DNA from: CAWBJP01 sp044867425
GTDB lineage: Bacteria > Actinomycetota > Acidimicrobiia > IMCC26256 > BP-133
Direction of reading: 5' to 3'
Length of the DNA stretch: 64,000 nucleotides
Assembly: GCA_044867425.1 (NCBI GenBank)
Contig: JBIOUX010000150.1
Coordinates: 1 to 64,000, forward strand
In this document: piece after piece, positions 15,522-22,667 of the stretch
How the letters are laid out: each line of letters starts with the position of its first letter
Numbering within the stretch: the first letter of the stretch is position 1
Notes under the pieces: model-generated
What the model was told of the DNA's origin: nothing
Seen by the model: only the letters and a program-made list of their open reading frames with translations
Databases searched by the model: none
Position numbers and translations under genes: made by a program

Positions 15522-16544
15522 TCAGCCTCCGCCGTCGGGAACCTTCCGGGCCCGGCTGGGGGCCACCCGGGGCGGCTCGTCGGGCATCTTGGGGTAGACG
15601 GGGGGCCAGGGAGCGTCGGGCAGGCCGGCGTCCCGGTCCCGCTGGTAGAGCTCGAGGAGCGGCTCCAGGGACTGGGGCTTGCCGTCGGCCGCCGCCCACG
15701 GATCGCCGGCGCCGGCCAGGCGGGCGGGGACGCTGGCGATGGTCAGCTCGTCGGGGGTGATGGTGTCGAGCTCCTCCCAGGCGAAAGGCGTCGACACCTG
15801 GGCGCCGGGGCGGGCCCGCACCGACCACGCCCCGAAGACCGTCTTGTGGGGGGCGTTCTGGTTGAAGTCGATGAACACCCGGGTGCCCCGCTGCTCCTTC
15901 CACCAGGCGGCGGTGATGAGCTCGGGCCGCCGGCGCTCCAGCTCCCGGGCCACGGCCACCGCCCCGGCCCGCACGGCGATGGAGTCCCACTGGGGTTCGA
16001 GCCGGACGTAGATGTGCAGGCCCCGGTTGCCGGTGGTCTTGGGGTGGCCGGCGACGCCCAGCTCGTCGAGGAGGGCCTTCACCTCGTGGGCCGCCTCGGC
16101 GACCATGGCGAAGGTCACGCCGGGGCTGGGATCCACGTCGATGCGCAGCTCGTCGGCGCGGTCGGGGTCGGCGGCCCGGGCCGGCCAGACGTGAAAGCCC
16201 AGGCAACCCAGGTTCACCGCCCACAGCACGTGGGCTAGGTCGGCGGCCACCAGCGCCCGGGACGTGGTGCCGTTCGGCGTGGACACGATGGTCGTCTCCA
16301 GCCAGTGGGGGCGGGAGTCGGGCACCCGCTTCTGGAAGAACGACGACCCCTCGGCGCCGTTGGGAAAGCGCTGCAGCAGCACCGGCCGCCCGCCCATGGC
16401 CCGCATGAGCGGCTCCTCCACCGCCTGGTAGTAGCGGACCAGGTCGAGCTTGGTCTCGCCCCGCTCGGAGAAGAACACCTTGTCGGGCGAGCTGACCGCC
16501 ACCTCCCGGCCCGCCGCCTCGACCACCACCTCGTCACCGGCCAC
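15522..16544 (-). CDS. LigD-type DNA polymerase/primase domain protein
   Basis: 340 residues from GTG 16544. It is an archaeo-eukaryotic primase-type polymerase like the Pol domain of LigD. Visible features: SPDKVFFSERGETKLDLVRYY near the N-terminus, GSSFFQKRVP, the LRIDVDPSPG motif with catalytic D136 and D138, KTTGNRGLHIYV, and RVFIDFNQN. In LigD the domain adds ribonucleotides and fills gaps during non-homologous end joining. Here there is no fused nuclease or ligase, which is common in actinobacteria. A separate ATP-dependent ligase is at 39002-39931. The divergent cyclase gene begins only 37 bases away. Confidence 0.88.
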   Translation of the reverse strand: MAGDEVVVEAAGREVAVSSPDKVFFSERGETKLDLVRYYQAVEEPLMRAMGGRPVLLQRFPNGAEGSSFFQKRVPDSRPHWLETTIVSTPNGTTSRALVAADLAHVLWAVNLGCLGFHVWPARAADPDRADELRIDVDPSPGVTFAMVAEAAHEVKALLDELGVAGHPKTTGNRGLHIYVRLEPQWDSIAVRAGAVAVARELERRRPELITAAWWKEQRGTRVFIDFNQNAPHKTVFGAWSVRARPGAQVSTPFAWEELDTITPDELTIASVPARLAGAGDPWAAADGKPQSLEPLLELYQRDRDAGLPDAPWPPVYPKMPDEPPRVAPSRARKVPDGGG

Positions 16545-16581
16545 AGACCCTGACGGTAGCCCGGAACTACAGTCGGGACTG

Positions 16582-17922
16582 ATGGTCCGGGCCCCGGAGA
16601 CCAGGTATGCCAGGAGCGGCGGGACCCACATCGCCTACTCGGTGAGTGGGAGCGGCCCCTTCGACATCGTCATGGTTCCGGGCTGGATCTCCCACCTCGA
16701 GCTGCAGTGGGAGCACGACTCCTACCGCCACTTCATGGAGCGCCTCGGATCCTTCGCCCGGCTCATCCGCTTCGACAAGCGCAACATGGGCCTGTCCGAC
16801 CGGATCGGCGACTCCATGCCACCGCTCGAGGACCGGATGGACGACGTCCGGGCGGTGATGGACGCCGCCGGCTCCGAGCGGGCCGCCGTCATGGGCATCT
16901 CCGAGGGCGGCGCCCTGGCGGTGATGTTCGCCGCCACATATCCCGAGCGGGTCACCGCCCTGGTGCTGGCCGGCGCCAGCGCCCGCCTGGCCCACGCGCC
17001 CGACTACCCCCACGGGGCCACCCGGGAGCAGCAGGAGAAGCTCATCCAGCTGGTGGAGGAGGGGTGGGGGACCGGCGTGCTGCTCCCCCACTTCTACCCC
17101 AGCGGTGCCGACGACCCCGAGGTGCAGGAGTGGTGGGCGCGCTTCGAACGCATGGCGGCCAGCCCGGGGGCGACGATCGCCGCCGGCGAGATGGCCATGC
17201 AGACCGACGTCCGGGCGCTGTTACCGGTGATCAGGGTGCCCACGCTCGTCATCCACCGCCGCGACGAACGCGTGGTGCGTGCCGAACACGGCCGCTACCT
17301 GGCCGAGCACATCCCCGGGGCCCGCTACGCCGAACCACCCGGCAGCGACCACTGGCCCTGGCTGGGCGACGCCGAGAGCGACCTGGGCGAGATCGAGGAG
17401 TTCCTCACCGGCGCTCGTCGGGAGCACGAGCCCGATCGGGTCCTGGCCACGATCCTGTTCACCGACATCGTAGGGTCCACGCAGCGGGCGGCGGACCTGG
17501 GCGACCACCGGTGGCGGGCGGTGCTCGACCAGCATGACCGGCTGGTGCGCCAGGAGCTGAACCGGTTCCGGGGCCGGGAGATCAAGGCCACCGGCGACGG
17601 GTTCCTGGCCACCTTCGACGGCCCGGCCCGGGGCATCCGCTGCGCCGCCGCCATCCGCGACGGGATGCAACCCGTCGGCCTGGAGGTGCGCTCCGGCCTG
17701 CACACCGGCGAGGTCGAGCTGCGCGACGACGACGTGGGTGGGATCGCCGTGCACATCGGCGCCCGGATCGCCGCTCTGGCCGGCGCCGGCGAGGTGCTCG
17801 TGTCGAGCACCGTGAAGGACATCGTCGCCGGGGCCGGCATCGACTTCGCCGACCGGGGGGAGCACGGGCTGAAGGGCGTGCCCGGCGAGTGGCGCCTGTT
17901 CAGCGTCGCCGGCGTCGGCTGA
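16582..17922 (+). CDS. Alpha/beta hydrolase fused to class III adenylate/guanylate cyclase
   Basis: 446 residues from ATG 16582. The N-terminal 270 residues are an alpha/beta hydrolase: VMVPGWISH (oxyanion strand), the nucleophile elbow MGISEGGALA with Ser, and GSDHWPW with the catalytic His. The C-terminal 160 residues are a class III cyclase domain: ATILFTDIVGSTQRAADLGD with the first metal Asp, KATGDGFLATFDG with the second Asp, and a late GEVLVSSTVKDIVAG. The Lys in KATGDG favours ATP as substrate. The family is widespread in actinobacteria, and the hydrolase half is thought to sense a ligand. No membrane helices. A palindromic repeat follows the stop. Confidence 0.9.
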   Translation: MVRAPETRYARSGGTHIAYSVSGSGPFDIVMVPGWISHLELQWEHDSYRHFMERLGSFARLIRFDKRNMGLSDRIGDSMPPLEDRMDDVRAVMDAAGSERAAVMGISEGGALAVMFAATYPERVTALVLAGASARLAHAPDYPHGATREQQEKLIQLVEEGWGTGVLLPHFYPSGADDPEVQEWWARFERMAASPGATIAAGEMAMQTDVRALLPVIRVPTLVIHRRDERVVRAEHGRYLAEHIPGARYAEPPGSDHWPWLGDAESDLGEIEEFLTGARREHEPDRVLATILFTDIVGSTQRAADLGDHRWRAVLDQHDRLVRQELNRFRGREIKATGDGFLATFDGPARGIRCAAAIRDGMQPVGLEVRSGLHTGEVELRDDDVGGIAVHIGARIAALAGAGEVLVSSTVKDIVAGAGIDFADRGEHGLKGVPGEWRLFSVAGVG

Positions 17923-17947
17923 GCCGGCCGGCGCCCCGGCGCCTAAG

Positions 17948-18006
17948 CCCCATCGCGCGTTAACGAAACCCGGCTCCCAGCCGGGTTCGGTTAACGCGGG
18001 ACGGGG
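17948..18006. repeat. Dispersed palindromic element, copy A
   Basis: Arms CGCGTTAACGAAACCCGGCT (17956-17975) and AGCCGGGTTCGGTTAACGCG (17979-17998) pair with two mismatches about a CCC loop. The dyad extends outward to CCCC(A)TC and GACGGGG. It lies between the hydrolase-cyclase stop (17922) and the ABC-F start (18041). Two related copies are at 22255-22311 and 50192-50254. It could serve as terminator, leader hairpin or mobile palindrome. Confidence 0.75.
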
Positions 18007-18040
18007 GTTGAGGGCCGGGGCGCTACCGTCGACGGGTCCC

Positions 18041-19732
18041 ATGCCGGCCACGATTGTCGCCCGAGACCTGACCGTGTCCCACGGTGCCCGCACCATCCTC
18101 GACGGGGTGGGCCTGACCGTCGCGCCCGGGGACCGGATCGGCGTCCTCGGCCCCAACGGGGCGGGGAAGTCCACCCTGCTGCGGGTCCTGGCCGGCCTGG
18201 CCGAGCCCGACGCCGGCGCCGTGGCGCTCACCCCCCCGTCGGCCACCGTCGGCTACCTGCCCCAGGAGCCCGAACGCCGTCCGGGAGAGACCGTCCTCGA
18301 CCTGCTCGGCCGGCGCACCGGGGTGGCGGAGGCGTCGGCCGCCCTCGATGCCGCCACCGACGCCCTGGCCGGCGACGGCGGCGATCACCACGGCTACACC
18401 GCTGTCCTGGAGCGCTGGATGGCCCTGGGCGGCGCCGACTTCGACGCCCGGGCCGGCGAGGTGTGGTCCGAGCTGGGCATGCCCGAAGCCCTTCTGGCCC
18501 AGCCGACCACCACCCTCTCCGGGGGCCAGGCGGCCCGGGCCTCGCTGGCTTCGATCCTCCTGTCCCGCTTCGACGTCGTCCTCCTCGACGAGCCCACCAA
18601 CGACCTGGACTTCGACGGCCTGGAGCGCCTGGAGAGCTTCGTCGAGGGCCGGACCGAGCCCCTGGTGGTCGTCTCCCACGACCGGGCGTTCCTGGAGCGG
18701 ACCGTCACCGACATCGTCGAGCTCGACGAGCACTCCCACCGGGCCACCCGCTTCGCCGGCGGCTGGCTGGCCTACCTGGAGGAGCGGGCCACCGCCCGCC
18801 GCCACGCCGAGGAGGCCTACGGCGAGTACCGCACCACCAAGACGGGGTTGGAGCACCGCCTCCGCCGGCAGCGCCAGTGGTCGGACACCGGGGTGCGCAA
18901 GCTGGTCCGCAAGCCCAGGGACAACGACAAGGCCCAGCGGGGCTTCTTCGTCAACCGTACCGAGAAGCAGGCGGCCAAGGTCCGGGCCAGCGAGAAGGCC
19001 CTCGACCGCCTGGCCGTGGTGGACAAGCCGTGGGAGGGCTGGGAGCTGCGCCTGGAGATCGCCTCCGCGCCCCGGGGCGGGGCCGTCACCGCCCGCCTCA
19101 CCGGCGCCGAGGTGGAGAGGCCCGGGGTCCGGGGTGTCCCCGGAGAGCCAGCCTTCCGGCTCGGACCCGTCGACGTCGAGGTCGGCTGGGGCGAGCGGGT
19201 GGCCATCCTCGGCCCCAACGGCGCGGGCAAGTCGACCCTGATCGCCGCCCTCCTGGGCCGCATCCCCCTGGCCGCCGGCACGCAGTGGTTGGGGCCGGGC
19301 ACGGTGGTGGGCGAGATCGACCAGGCCCGGGCCCTCCTGGCCGGCGCCCCGACGACTTCGGGGACACCCCGGCCCCCGACACTCCTCGGCGCCTTCCAGC
19401 GGGCCAGCGGGCTGAAGATCGCCCACGAGGCCCGCACCCTGCTGGCCAAGTTCGGCCTGACCGCCGACCACATCGAGCGGCCGGTCGAGTCGCTCTCCCC
19501 CGGGGAGCGCACCCGGGCCGTCCTCGCCCTCCTCATGGCCCGGGGCGTGAACTGCCTGGTCCTCGACGAACCCACCAACCATCTCGACCTGACTGCCATC
19601 GAACAGCTCGAAGCCGCCCTGGCCAGCTTCCAGGGGACGCTGCTGCTCGTCACCCACGACCGGGAGCTCCTCGACAACGTCAGCATCGACCGGGTCCTGG
19701 TGGTGGAGGGCGGCGCCGTCCGGGAAGGGTGA
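18041..19732 (+). CDS. ABC-F family ATPase
   Basis: 563 residues from ATG 18041. Two ABC ATPase domains on one chain without membrane segments. Domain 1 has Walker A GPNGAGKST, signature LSGGQAARASLAS and Walker B VVLLDEPTNDLD. Domain 2 has GPNGAGKST, LSPGERTRAVLAL and CLVLDEPTNHLD. The charged linker between the domains (about residues 255-340, with RRQRQWSDTGVRKLVRKPRD) binds near the ribosomal tRNA exit site in this family. ABC-F proteins rescue or protect ribosomes, some giving antibiotic resistance. The linker is not long enough here to identify a resistance subtype. A palindromic repeat sits 43 bases upstream and might act as a leader. Confidence 0.88.
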   Translation: MPATIVARDLTVSHGARTILDGVGLTVAPGDRIGVLGPNGAGKSTLLRVLAGLAEPDAGAVALTPPSATVGYLPQEPERRPGETVLDLLGRRTGVAEASAALDAATDALAGDGGDHHGYTAVLERWMALGGADFDARAGEVWSELGMPEALLAQPTTTLSGGQAARASLASILLSRFDVVLLDEPTNDLDFDGLERLESFVEGRTEPLVVVSHDRAFLERTVTDIVELDEHSHRATRFAGGWLAYLEERATARRHAEEAYGEYRTTKTGLEHRLRRQRQWSDTGVRKLVRKPRDNDKAQRGFFVNRTEKQAAKVRASEKALDRLAVVDKPWEGWELRLEIASAPRGGAVTARLTGAEVERPGVRGVPGEPAFRLGPVDVEVGWGERVAILGPNGAGKSTLIAALLGRIPLAAGTQWLGPGTVVGEIDQARALLAGAPTTSGTPRPPTLLGAFQRASGLKIAHEARTLLAKFGLTADHIERPVESLSPGERTRAVLALLMARGVNCLVLDEPTNHLDLTAIEQLEAALASFQGTLLLVTHDRELLDNVSIDRVLVVEGGAVREG

Positions 19733-19822
19733 CCGCCCGGGCCCCCCATCGGGACAAAGGCCCCGGAGGGGAAGGAAGGCGTACCGAAGGTGACGAACTG
19801 GTAACCGCACAACGAAGTGCGC

Positions 19823-19843
19823 CGTGCGGCTGTTCTCCGCACG
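19823..19843 (+). other. Leader hairpin upstream of the second secreted repeat protein
   Basis: CGTGCGG-CTGTTCT-CCGCACG is a perfect 7-bp stem with a 7-base loop in the 156-base gap between the ABC-F stop and the start at 19889. The gap also contains purine-rich blocks such as GGGGAAGGAAGG (about 19768-19779). It could be a terminator or part of a structured leader. No known riboswitch consensus was matched by eye. Confidence 0.3.
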
Positions 19844-19888
19844 CCGTCGGGGCTTCTCTCTTCCGTCCTTCGAACAGGGGATGGTTCG

Positions 19889-21709
19889 ATGCCGCGCTCG
19901 CTGGGGCGGCGCGCCCGGGTCCGTTTGCGAGCACTGGGCGTCGCCGTCATGTTGCTGATGCTGGGGATGGCGTCCGGGACGCCGCCAGTGGCGGCACGCT
20001 CGGACCAGGACGCGCCCCCGGACAGCGCCGGCTGCGGTGACCACTGGAGCTCGGCCGAGCTCATCGACACCCTCGACGATCACCTGCTGGAGGTCTCCGG
20101 CTTCGTCTCCAGCGCCCGGTATCCCGGTCTGGCGTGGATGATCCGGGACTCGCAGAACCCTGACAGCCTCTACTCCTTCCGCCTCGCCGGCGATGACTCC
20201 AGCTGGAAGGAGTTCCCCATCTCCGGCGGGACCTCCAACCGCGACTGGGAGGACGTCACCTACACCGTGGGGCCGGACGGGCGGGGCCGGCTGTGGATCC
20301 TGGAGAACGACTTCGCCGGCAGCGACACCCAGAACGCTTCCATGAAGCTCTACGAGGTCCTCGAACCCGATCCCGACAAGGAACACTCAGCCCGCCTGGC
20401 CGCCACCTACCGGTTCGAGTACCCCGATGAGGAGCACGACACCGAGGCCCTCTTCGTCCTCGGCGGCCGGCTCCTGGTGGTGTCGAAGACCTCTCCCAAC
20501 CGCGTCTTCCAATTCCCCTCGTCCCTGTCCCGCTCGGGCACCAACCACCTGGTCGAGGTCGGCGGCCTCGACGCCTCCTCCCTCCTCACGGCGGTGGGCA
20601 CCTCCGGTGACGAGCGACTCCTGGTCACCATCGGGATCGCCGATGACATCCGGGTGTTCGAGAACCGCACCAGCACGGCCGAGTTCTCCGCCTTCGACGA
20701 CAGCGGATCGGTGTTCCACCAGTCCGTCCCCAACACGCAGCGGGAGGCGATCGACTTCTTTCCCTACAGCGGCTGCAACATCGTCTCGGTGAGCGAGGAC
20801 GGCACCGTGTGGCGGCTGTCCAACCCCCGGGAGATCCACCCCCACGGCCTGGACGGGCCGGCATCGTCGCCGCCCGCTGCGGCCCCGGATGCGCCCGCCG
20901 ATCCGCCCGCCGACCCGCCAGGGGTCCGCCCGCCGGCCCGGGCCAGCGCCGGCGGTGACGGCTACTGGATGCTGGGCTCCGACGGTGCTGTGTACGGCTT
21001 CGGCCATGCCAGCGACCTTGGGAACCCGAGAACGGCGCTCGGCGGCGTGGCCGCCGTCGATCTCGAACCCACCCCCTCAGGCGGCGGCTACTGGGTGGTC
21101 GACGCCTGGGGCGGGGTCTTCCTCTTCGGTGACGCCCGCTTCTTCGGGGAGATCGACCGCAGCGACCTGGGCTCCGGGGAAGCGGTGACGAGCCTGTCCC
21201 GCACGCCGGCCGGCGACGGGTACTGGATCTTCACCAGCCGGGGGCGAGTCGTTCCCTTCGGGGCCGCCCGTTCCTTCGGGGACATGACCAAGGTGGCCCT
21301 CAACGGTCCCGTCCTCGACTCGGTGGCCACCCCCACCGGTCTCGGCTACTACATGGTGGCGGCCGACGGCGGGATCTTCAGCTTCGGCGACGCCCGGTTC
21401 TTCGGCTCCATGGGAGGCAAGCGCCTCAACGCCCCCGTCCAGTCGCTCGTCCCCGACGCCGACGGTGCCGGCTACTGGCTGGTGGCGTCCGATGGCGGCG
21501 TCTTCGCCTTCGACGCCCCGTTCGGGGGCTCGCTCGGTGATGTCCGGTTGAACAAGCCCATCACGGGCATGGTCGGCTACGGCTCCGGCTACCTGATGGT
21601 TGGCGAGGACGGTGGCATCTTCAACTTCTCCGACCAGCCCTTCTCCGGCTCCCTCGGTGACCGACCCCCGGCCCGGCCGATCGTGTCGGTGGCCGTCCTC
21701 GACTACTAG
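19889..21709 (+). CDS. Secreted protein: propeller-like N-domain plus GYWLV/GGVFAFGDA repeats
   Basis: 606 residues from ATG 19889, with AGGGGATGG upstream. Residues 1-35 form a signal peptide (RRARVRLRALGVAVMLLMLG, cut near VAARS). Residues of about 45-330 look like a beta-propeller: LEVSGFVSSARYPGLAWMIR, NRDWEDVTYTVGPDGRGRLW, HDTEALFVLGGRLLVVSK, REAIDFFPYSGCNIVSVSED. This resembles esterase-like/phytase-like extracellular domains (weak). A Pro/Ala linker follows, then six repeats of GYWMLGSDGAVYGFG type to the end. The C-terminal 240 residues are close to those of the protein at 7210-9876 over their whole length, so one module was duplicated onto two different N-terminal domains. Confidence 0.8.
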   Translation: MPRSLGRRARVRLRALGVAVMLLMLGMASGTPPVAARSDQDAPPDSAGCGDHWSSAELIDTLDDHLLEVSGFVSSARYPGLAWMIRDSQNPDSLYSFRLAGDDSSWKEFPISGGTSNRDWEDVTYTVGPDGRGRLWILENDFAGSDTQNASMKLYEVLEPDPDKEHSARLAATYRFEYPDEEHDTEALFVLGGRLLVVSKTSPNRVFQFPSSLSRSGTNHLVEVGGLDASSLLTAVGTSGDERLLVTIGIADDIRVFENRTSTAEFSAFDDSGSVFHQSVPNTQREAIDFFPYSGCNIVSVSEDGTVWRLSNPREIHPHGLDGPASSPPAAAPDAPADPPADPPGVRPPARASAGGDGYWMLGSDGAVYGFGHASDLGNPRTALGGVAAVDLEPTPSGGGYWVVDAWGGVFLFGDARFFGEIDRSDLGSGEAVTSLSRTPAGDGYWIFTSRGRVVPFGAARSFGDMTKVALNGPVLDSVATPTGLGYYMVAADGGIFSFGDARFFGSMGGKRLNAPVQSLVPDADGAGYWLVASDGGVFAFDAPFGGSLGDVRLNKPITGMVGYGSGYLMVGEDGGIFNFSDQPFSGSLGDRPPARPIVSVAVLDY

Positions 21710-21727
21710 GTCGCCGTCGCCGGGCCG

Positions 21728-22171
21728 TCAGGCGGGAAGGCTGCAGGCGCAGGCCTCTTCGGCCGCGCCGGCGTCCGTCGCCGTCAGACACGAACCCTGG
21801 GGGACGGTCGAGTCGGCCTTGACGGTGTAGACCTCCCACGGCTCGCCGTCGGGACCGCTCACCCACACCTTGTCCTGGAGGGCGTAGCAGCAGTCGGTGT
21901 TCTCCTCGGCGGCGGTGGCCAGGCCGGCGCCGGCCAGCCGGGCCCCGGCGGCCTGCACGTCGGCGGTGGAGGCGACCTCCACCCCCAGGTGGTTGAGGGT
22001 GCCGCCCTGGCCCTGGCCGGCGAAGAGGATCAGCTTGAGCGGCGGGTCGGCCACGGCGAAGTTGGCGTAGCCGGGCCGGAGCTTGGCCGGCTCGGTGCCG
22101 AAGAGCTTGGAGTAGAACTCGACAGCCTGGTCGAGGTCGGTGACGTTGAGGGCCAGCTGGACCCTGGACAT
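21728..22171 (-). CDS. arsI: ArsI/CadI-type VOC metalloenzyme (organoarsenical lyase family)
   Basis: 147 residues from ATG 22171, preceded by AAGGAGG. It is a vicinal-oxygen-chelate protein with RPGYANFAVADPPLKLILF, LNHLGVEV, C94-C95 in NTDCCYALQDKVWVSGPDG, PWEVYTV, and a Cys-rich end (CACSLPA). In ArsI, an iron-dependent C-As lyase acting on trivalent methylarsenicals, the paired Cys binds arsenic and His-His-Glu binds iron. H61 and E113 are present, but the first ligand position near residue 5 is Gln (RVQLALNV), so metal binding may differ; cadmium-responsive CadI relatives exist. It is divergent from an ArsR gene with a long dyad between them. Confidence 0.85.
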   Translation of the reverse strand: MSRVQLALNVTDLDQAVEFYSKLFGTEPAKLRPGYANFAVADPPLKLILFAGQGQGGTLNHLGVEVASTADVQAAGARLAGAGLATAAEENTDCCYALQDKVWVSGPDGEPWEVYTVKADSTVPQGSCLTATDAGAAEEACACSLPA

Positions 22172-22194
22172 GCCTGCCTCCTTGGATCAGATAC

Positions 22195-22249
22195 ATTGAC
22201 GGCGATCGATGTGTGTGGCACCATCGCATATACATCGATGACTGTCAAT
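22195..22249. promoter_or_regulatory. Nested dyad operator between arsI and arsR
   Basis: ATTGAC (22195-22200), four bases, ATCGATGT (22205-22212), 19 bases, ACATCGAT (22232-22239), four bases, GTCAAT (22244-22249). Both outer and inner arms are exact inverted repeats at equal spacing, so the 55-bp block is symmetric about 22222. On the minus strand TTGACA (22248-22243) could also be the -35 box for arsI. ArsR-type repressors bind such dyads, so this is a likely shared operator for both divergent genes. Confidence 0.7.
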
Positions 22250-22254
22250 ATGAA

Positions 22255-22311
22255 ACCTTCCGCGTTAGCCAAAACCGCCTCACAGACGGGTTTCGCTAAC
22301 GCGCGACGGGG
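22255..22311. repeat. Dispersed palindromic element, copy B
   Basis: Arms CGCGTTAGCCAAAACCGCCT (22261-22280) and AGACGGGTTTCGCTAACGCG (22284-22303) pair with three mismatches. CGACGGGGTTGG follows, as it does in copy A in slightly changed form. It lies between the ArsR operator dyad and the arsR start, so any arsR transcript starting at the dyad would carry this hairpin in its leader. Confidence 0.7.
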
Positions 22312-22331
22312 TTGGAGGGGTGGAGGCTGCT

Positions 22332-22667
22332 GTGGACGTGAGACCCATCGAGGCCTGCTGCGAGCCGCTGCTGGCCGGCGCCTTCACCGAGGCCGAAGCC
22401 GAGGACCTGGCCGCCGCCTTCAAGGTGCTGGCCGACCCCGCCCGGCTGCGCCTGCTCTCCATCGTGGCCAACGCCTCGGCCGGCGAGGCCTGCGTGTGCG
22501 AGCTGGTGGAACCGGTCGGGCGCTCCCAGCCGACGGTCAGCCACCACCTCGCCGTGCTCACCGAAGCCGGCCTTGTGACCCGGGAGAAGCGGGGTCGCTG
22601 GGCCTGGTACCGGGTCGTGCCCGAGCGCCTGGCCGTCCTGCGCGACGCCCTCAGCGCCGGGTCGTGA
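22332..22667 (+). CDS. arsR: ArsR/SmtB-family metalloregulator
   Basis: 111 residues from GTG 22332, chosen because GGAGG ends five bases upstream; an in-frame GTG at 22320 lies too close to its own purine run. It is a winged helix-turn-helix: FKVLADPARLRLLSIVA, then CVCELVEP, the recognition helix GRSQPTVSHHLAVLTEAGLV and the wing KRGRWAWYRVVP. Cys pairs at the N-terminus (EACCEP) and in CVCELV fit arsenite or soft-metal binding sites that release the repressor from DNA. It is divergent from arsI and overlaps the 3' end of the opposite subtilase gene by 17 bases. Confidence 0.88.
   Translation: MDVRPIEACCEPLLAGAFTEAEAEDLAAAFKVLADPARLRLLSIVANASAGEACVCELVEPVGRSQPTVSHHLAVLTEAGLVTREKRGRWAWYRVVPERLAVLRDALSAGS

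Noticed and set aside
19733..19888. GEMM (c-di-GMP-I) or ydaO riboswitch
   Set aside because: Only fragments such as GGGACAAAGGCC and CGAACTGGTAACC are similar. The conserved cores of both classes were not found by eye.
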